From NCBI RefSeq assembly GCF_037969725.1, contig NZ_CP150203.1, positions 5,872,501 through 5,936,500 on the forward strand: a stretch of 64,000 nt of DNA, written 5' to 3'. The notes under the pieces are model-generated. The model had not been told where the DNA came from. It made no database searches and saw only the letters and a list, made by a program, of their open reading frames with translations. Below, piece by piece: positions 60,058 to 64,000 of this stretch; position 1 is the stretch's first letter, and each line of letters begins with the position of its first letter. A program made the translations under genes and the position numbers. Source of the stretch: Paenibacillus sp. FSL W8-0426 (GTDB lineage Bacteria; Bacillota; Bacilli; Paenibacillales; Paenibacillaceae).

Positions 60058-61551
60058 TCAACGATATTGCGCCAAACGATCATTCAGACTGCGGGTTTGG
60101 CCGTATACTTCCTGATACAGCGCAAACAATTCATCGTATACCGCAACCGTCTCCGAATTCGGCTCATACGACTTCGCAGGACGGATAAATGCTGCCGCGC
60201 ATTCCTGCAACGATGGGAACCAGCCGCAGCCGTAAGCCGCAAGCATCGCTGCACCCATTGCCGGGCCCTGCTCGCTTTCCAGCTTCACCACTTTGGCGTT
60301 GAATACGTCAGCCTGCATTTGCAGCCAAGCTTCGTTCTTCGCGCCGCCGCCGATGGAGATGACTTCTTTGACGTCTTTGCCTGCGCCACGCAAAATGTCG
60401 ATCGACTCGCGCAGCGAGAACGTAATGCCCTCCAGCACCGCGCGTCCGAAATGCTCCAGCTTGTGTCCTGCGTCCATGCCGATGAAGCTGCCGCGAATGT
60501 TGGCATCCGGATGCGGCGTGCGCTCTCCGACGATGTACGGCGTGAACAACAGCCCGTTGCTTCCGGCCGGAATGGCATCAATGCCCTGCAGCAACAGATC
60601 AAAGGACTTATCCGCAGCAAATGTATCTTTAAACCAAGAAAGGCTGTAACCTGCAGCCAGCGTCACGCCCATAATATAGAAAGCATCTTTCTCGCCGTGA
60701 TTGAAAAAGTGGACTTTGCCCTCGAAATCGAGATCCTTGCGCTCCTCGTAGGAAAGCACTACCCCGGACGTACCGATGCTGCACATGGTCTGTCCTTCGC
60801 TCAGAATGCCTGCGCCAATGGCACCGCATGCGTTGTCCGCGCCGCCGCCGAACACTTTCGTGCTCGCTTGCAGACCCGTCTGGTCGGCGATTTCCGGCAG
60901 CAATGTGCCCACTTCCTCGAACGACTCAACCAGTCGCGGACAGAGCGAGAACGGCAAATCAAAAGCGTCCGCGATCTCTTTGCTCCACTGTTTGCCCGCA
61001 ACGTCCAGCAAAAGCGTACCTGCTGCATCCGAGTAATCCATGGCGTAATCGCCGGTGAGGCGATAACGAACGTAATCCTTTGGCAGCAGGAACAGCGCTG
61101 CCTGCTTCAGCAGCTCCGGCTCATTCTCTTGCACCCACAAAATTTTCGGCAGCGTAAAACCTTCCAAGGCACGGTTGCGTGCAATGCTTAACAATTGTCC
61201 GCCCAGCACCTTTTCGATGCGGCGGCATTGCGCCGTCGTGCGCGTATCGTTCCACAGGATGGCATTGCGCAGCGGCTTGCCTTCGCGATCCACCAAGACG
61301 AGGCCATGCATCTGTCCGGAGAAGCTCAGTCCTTCGATTTCGGATGGGTGAACACCGGAGACTTCAAGCAGCTTACGCAGGGACACAATGGTTTGCTCTA
61401 CCCAATCCTCCGGATTTTGCTCACTGTATCCGGCTTTTGGCTGGTACAGCGGATATGCCTCGGAAGCTTCAAACGCCACTTTTCCTTCACGGTTGACCAG
61501 CACGGTTTTGACCGCACTTGTCCCCAGATCGACACCAATTACATAACTCAT
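60058..61551 (-). CDS. xylB: Xylulokinase
   Basis: Predicted 497 residues. FGGY-kinase features: IGVDLGTSAVKTVLVNREGK (phosphate 1), SFSGQMHGLVLVD (about 78-90), AILWNDTRT, FGGGADNACGAIGAG, and ISIGGGAKNEAWLQMQADVF with C-terminal ATP-binding contacts. It phosphorylates xylulose to xylulose-5-phosphate. GAGGAG lies 9 nt before the ATG. It follows xylA after an intra-operon hairpin. Confidence 0.95.
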   Translation of the reverse strand: MSYVIGVDLGTSAVKTVLVNREGKVAFEASEAYPLYQPKAGYSEQNPEDWVEQTIVSLRKLLEVSGVHPSEIEGLSFSGQMHGLVLVDREGKPLRNAILWNDTRTTAQCRRIEKVLGGQLLSIARNRALEGFTLPKILWVQENEPELLKQAALFLLPKDYVRYRLTGDYAMDYSDAAGTLLLDVAGKQWSKEIADAFDLPFSLCPRLVESFEEVGTLLPEIADQTGLQASTKVFGGGADNACGAIGAGILSEGQTMCSIGTSGVVLSYEERKDLDFEGKVHFFNHGEKDAFYIMGVTLAAGYSLSWFKDTFAADKSFDLLLQGIDAIPAGSNGLLFTPYIVGERTPHPDANIRGSFIGMDAGHKLEHFGRAVLEGITFSLRESIDILRGAGKDVKEVISIGGGAKNEAWLQMQADVFNAKVVKLESEQGPAMGAAMLAAYGCGWFPSLQECAAAFIRPAKSYEPNSETVAVYDELFALYQEVYGQTRSLNDRLAQYR

Positions 61552-61574
61552 TACGATATGCTCCTCTCTAATCC

Positions 61575-61615
61575 AAAAACCGTCCCCGCCTTCCCAGGGG
61601 AAAGTCGGGGACGGT
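61575..61615 (-). terminator. Hairpin terminator between xylA and xylB
   Basis: ACCGTCCCCG pairs with CGGGGACGGT on the minus strand, with inner CTTTCCCC/GGGAAG pairing, and runs into TTTTT. It probably lowers xylB relative to xylA. Confidence 0.75.
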
Positions 61616-61630
61616 CCGAATGTCCTGTAA

Positions 61631-62947
61631 TTAGTCAGCCAAGATGTACTGGTTCAGTTTTGCTCTCAGCAATTCTTGACGTCCGGATTGGTTTTTGCGT
61701 GGGCTTTCGTTGTTCAATGCATATTCAGCCAGGGAAGCAAGCGTAGCTTTGCCTGCGACAACGTCAGCACCGATGCCTTCTTTGAAGCTGCTGTAACGCT
61801 GCTCGATGAAGTCGTCGAATACACGATCCTCGATCAATTTTGCAGCGACTTTCAGACCTTTGGCATACGTGTCCATACCAGCGATATGTGCCAGGAACAG
61901 ATCTTCAGGCTCGAAGGAACCACGGCGAACTTTTGCATCGAAGTTGACGCCGCCACGGCCAAGACCGCCGTTTTTCAGCACTTCATACATGGTCAGCGTA
62001 GCATCGTACATATCAACCGGGAACTCGTCTGTATCCCAACCGATCAACAGGTCGCCTTGGTTCGCGTCCAGGGAACCGAGCATGCCGTTGATGCGTGCAA
62101 CGCGGATTTCATGATCGAACGTATGGCCTGCCAGTGTAGCATGGTTCGCTTCAAGGTTCAGTTTGAAATGTTTGTCCAAACCGTATTTTTGCAGGAACGC
62201 AATGGATGTTGCCGCATCAAAGTCGTATTGGTGTTTCGTTGGCTCTTTTGGTTTAGGCTCGATCAGGAATTGGGCGTCAAAGCCGATTTCCTTCGCGTAA
62301 TCTACAGCCATGTGGAACATGCGGGCGATGTTGTCTTGCTCCAGCTGCATGTCTGTATTGAGCAATGTGTCGTATCCTTCACGACCGCCCCAGAATACGT
62401 AGTTTTCCGCGCCAAGGCGTTTACCGACTTCCAGGCCTTTTTTGATTTGTGCCGCAGCGTGAGCGTACACGTCAGCGTTGCATGTGGAAGCCGCGCCGAA
62501 CATGAAACGTGGGTTGGAGAACATGTTCGCCGTGTTCCAGAGCAGTTTCTTGCCGCTGGACTTCATGTGCTCTTCGAGCAAATCAACGATGGTGTCGATG
62601 TTGCTGTAGAATTCGCGCAGCGTTGCGCCTTCCGGAGCGATATCCACATCATGGAAGCAGTAGTAAGGCAGGTTCATTTTTTCCATGAATTCGAAAGCCG
62701 CTTCTACGCGAACTTTCGCTTTGTCCAGACCGGAATAGCTATCCCAGGAACGTACAGCTGTTTCTGCGCCGAACGGGTCGCTGCCGCCTGCAGTCAATGT
62801 ATGCCAATATGCCATGCCGAAACGGAAATGCTCTTCCATCGTTTTGCCGGCTACAACTTCTTGAGGGTTATAGTGTTTAAACGCAAACGGGTTCGTGGAA
62901 TCTTTGCCTTCAAATGCAATTTTATTAACGGATTCAAAATAGGCCAT
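61631..62947 (-). CDS. xylA: Xylose isomerase
   Basis: Predicted 438 residues, full length for the class II enzyme. [13 protein letters not shown] carries the catalytic His, [19 protein letters not shown] the xylose isomerase signature, [17 protein letters not shown] the metal-binding Glu/Lys and His, and [18 protein letters not shown] further metal ligands. It converts xylose to xylulose. GGAGG lies 8 nt before the ATG. It is divergent from xylR. Confidence 0.97.
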   Translation of the reverse strand: MAYFESVNKIAFEGKDSTNPFAFKHYNPQEVVAGKTMEEHFRFGMAYWHTLTAGGSDPFGAETAVRSWDSYSGLDKAKVRVEAAFEFMEKMNLPYYCFHDVDIAPEGATLREFYSNIDTIVDLLEEHMKSSGKKLLWNTANMFSNPRFMFGAASTCNADVYAHAAAQIKKGLEVGKRLGAENYVFWGGREGYDTLLNTDMQLEQDNIARMFHMAVDYAKEIGFDAQFLIEPKPKEPTKHQYDFDAATSIAFLQKYGLDKHFKLNLEANHATLAGHTFDHEIRVARINGMLGSLDANQGDLLIGWDTDEFPVDMYDATLTMYEVLKNGGLGRGGVNFDAKVRRGSFEPEDLFLAHIAGMDTYAKGLKVAAKLIEDRVFDDFIEQRYSSFKEGIGADVVAGKATLASLAEYALNNESPRKNQSGRQELLRAKLNQYILAD

Positions 62948-62973
62948 GTAAAATGCCTCCTCGGTAGTTTTAA

Positions 62974-62987
62974 AGAAATCGTTTACA
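62974..62987 (-). promoter_or_regulatory. Candidate cre (CcpA) site before xylA
   Basis: On the minus strand TGTAAACGATTTCT matches the cre consensus TGWAANCGNTNWCA except the last base. It lies between the promoter and the start codon, where CcpA could block transcription. Confidence 0.45.
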
Positions 62988-62992
62988 CCGAT

Positions 62993-63021
62993 ATCCTACC
63001 ACATCGTATTCACTTTGTCTA
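62993..63021 (-). promoter_or_regulatory. Promoter of xylA
   Basis: TAGACA (63016-63021) and TAGGAT (62993-62998) on the minus strand with 17-bp spacing. The -35 is covered by the XylR operator. Confidence 0.6.
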
Positions 63022-63036
63022 TTGGTTAAACAAAGT
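63012..63036. promoter_or_regulatory. XylR operator
   Basis: ACTTTGTCTA and TAAACAAAGT are inverted half-sites with 9 of 10 matching bases and a 5-bp spacer, resembling known xyl operators of Bacillus. Binding of XylR here would block xylA; xylose should release it. Confidence 0.7.
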
Positions 63037-63071
63037 AAAAATAAAAATGTTTTTTCGTTGGAAGTTTGCGC

Positions 63072-63077
63072 TATAAT
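63072..63077 (+). promoter_or_regulatory. -10 element of xylR
   Basis: TATAAT, 67 nt before the xylR start. The -35 region is T-rich without a clear hexamer. Confidence 0.4.
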
Positions 63078-63144
63078 AGTCGAATAGCTTGCGCTCGGAT
63101 GTTATGTTAACCCCTTTATCCAAAGAATAGGAGTGCCTTTACAT

Positions 63145-64000
63145 ATGAAAATTACCGGAGACCAGATGCTGGTCAAAAAAATAAACAAGTCCATCGTGCT
63201 GGACACGATTCGGCGGAATGCCCCTCTCTCCCGCGCCCGGGTATCCGAAGTGACAGGCCTTAACAAAGCAACGGTATCCAACCTCGTCGCTGAACTGATT
63301 CAGGATGAACTGGTGCAGGAAATCGGTCCCGGCGAGTCCAGCGGAGGCCGCAAACCATTAATGCTGTTATTTCGGGCTACCGCCGGATATGCCGTGGGCC
63401 TGGAATTGAGCGTCTCGCATTTGAAGGGTGTGCTTACCGATCTGGAAGGAAACGTCGTCGCCGAATCTACGGCGAAGCTGGAAGCCCATGATGTGCCTGC
63501 CGTCTTCGGTCAGCTGAAGCTGGCTGCATCGGAGCTGATTCAAGCTGCTCCCGCCTCGCCCCACGGCGTCATCGGGATCGGAATCGGCGTGCCGGGTATG
63601 GTCGACGAGGACGGCACCGTTCTGTTCGCGCCCAATCTTGGTTGGGAAGGCGTTCCGCTCCGTTCCATGCTGGAAGAAGCGTTCAACGTGCCGGTCACGA
63701 TCGACAACGAAGCCAATGCCGGCGCTCATGGCGAACTGAATTTCGGAGCGGGCGTCGGTGTGCGTCACCTGATCTATATCAGCGCAGGCATCGGGATCGG
63801 GTCAGGCATTATGGTCGATGGCGAACTATACAAAGGCGCTTGGGGATATGCTGGCGAAACCGGCCACATGTCCATCGAAGCGGAAGGCCGTGCCTGCTCT
63901 TGTGGAAACCGCGGTTGCTGGGAGCTATATGCTTCGGAAAAAGCCTACGATCACCCCGAGCAGAAACTTAACCTGCCTGCCCATACGACGCGAGAACTGA
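63145..64000 (+). CDS. xylR: ROK family xylose repressor XylR (3' end outside window)
   Basis: 285 codons visible, frame open at the window end; about 100 residues are missing compared with the usual 380-400. The N-terminal winged helix has NAPLSRARVSEVTGLNKATVSNLV (helix-turn-helix about 27-50). The ROK sugar-binding domain has GIGIGVPGMVDEDG, VTIDNEANAGAHGE and the zinc-type CSCGNRGCWE near 252-261. ATG 63145 has GGAG 11 nt upstream. It is divergent from xylA with the operator between. Confidence 0.92.
   Translation, partial: MKITGDQMLVKKINKSIVLDTIRRNAPLSRARVSEVTGLNKATVSNLVAELIQDELVQEIGPGESSGGRKPLMLLFRATAGYAVGLELSVSHLKGVLTDLEGNVVAESTAKLEAHDVPAVFGQLKLAASELIQAAPASPHGVIGIGIGVPGMVDEDGTVLFAPNLGWEGVPLRSMLEEAFNVPVTIDNEANAGAHGELNFGAGVGVRHLIYISAGIGIGSGIMVDGELYKGAWGYAGETGHMSIEAEGRACSCGNRGCWELYASEKAYDHPEQKLNLPAHTTREL

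Noticed and set aside
61676..63076. 466-codon plus-strand frame opposite xylA
   Set aside because: Antisense shadow of a highly conserved enzyme gene; it also runs through the xyl operator.

Overview
The window looks like a chromosomal segment of a spore-forming Paenibacillus-type Firmicute. The evidence is the ygxA-ygzB-perR neighbourhood, GatCAB amidotransferase, a YyaC sporulation protein, a SigB partner-switching system, a SigY/YxlC ECF unit, a lysine riboswitch, strong GGAGG ribosome sites with many TTG/GTG starts, and an S-layer-homology protein. I saw no rRNA or tRNA gene, insertion sequence, prophage, CRISPR array or defence island. Most genes lie on the minus strand.

Layout. 1-3.6 kb: partial ygxA, ygzB, a membrane-anchored GH18 protein and perR. 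3.6-7 kb: envelope proteins (LiaF-like/DUF4097 protein, polytopic membrane protein, MgtC family) and a GNAT. 7-10.4 kb: gatCAB. 10.5-12.5 kb: a small unknown protein and a compact sigY-yxlC-yxlD-like operon. 12.8-14.6 kb: dedA, thioredoxin-like protein, MBL hydrolase. 15.4-17.6 kb: a very GC-rich O-antigen-ligase-like gene. 17.9-25.2 kb: mixed housekeeping genes (methyltransferase, DUF6483, hydrolase, yyaC, DUF1128, asparaginase, PAP2, YtxH, DUF5665).

25.2-38 kb is the most coherent region. After corA comes a complete stress-sigma locus on one strand: REC-PP2C phosphatase, a 1246-residue hybrid kinase with three receivers, a CheR-type methyltransferase, a second receiver-kinase-receiver protein, then rsbV, rsbW and sigB. 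General-stress-type genes (YflT/GSP17M, DUF948, DUF1328) lie just upstream. The arrangement resembles the RsbK/RsbM/RsbY pathway of the Bacillus cereus group, with one extra kinase. SigB-like promoters can be proposed before rsbV and before the DUF948 gene.

38-43.5 kb: an SH3-like secreted protein, a manganese-type CDF exporter, an ABC-F ATPase and an MBL hydrolase. 43.5-46.3 kb: a cytochrome bd operon that encodes a 34-residue membrane peptide before cydA and a CydS-like small subunit after cydB, with a Rex-like operator over the promoter. 46.4-50.8 kb: a divergent histidine kinase and OmpR-type regulator, plus a degenerate receiver-like protein. 51-54.1 kb: CvfC family protein and a lysine-riboswitch-controlled permease. 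54.2-59.7 kb: exported transglutaminase-like and YcdB/SLH proteins, a hydrolase and KDPG aldolase. 60-64 kb: xylose catabolism (xylA, xylB) divergent from the ROK repressor xylR, which runs off the window, with operator, promoter and a possible cre site between them.

All function calls come from reading motifs and gene order. No database search was run.
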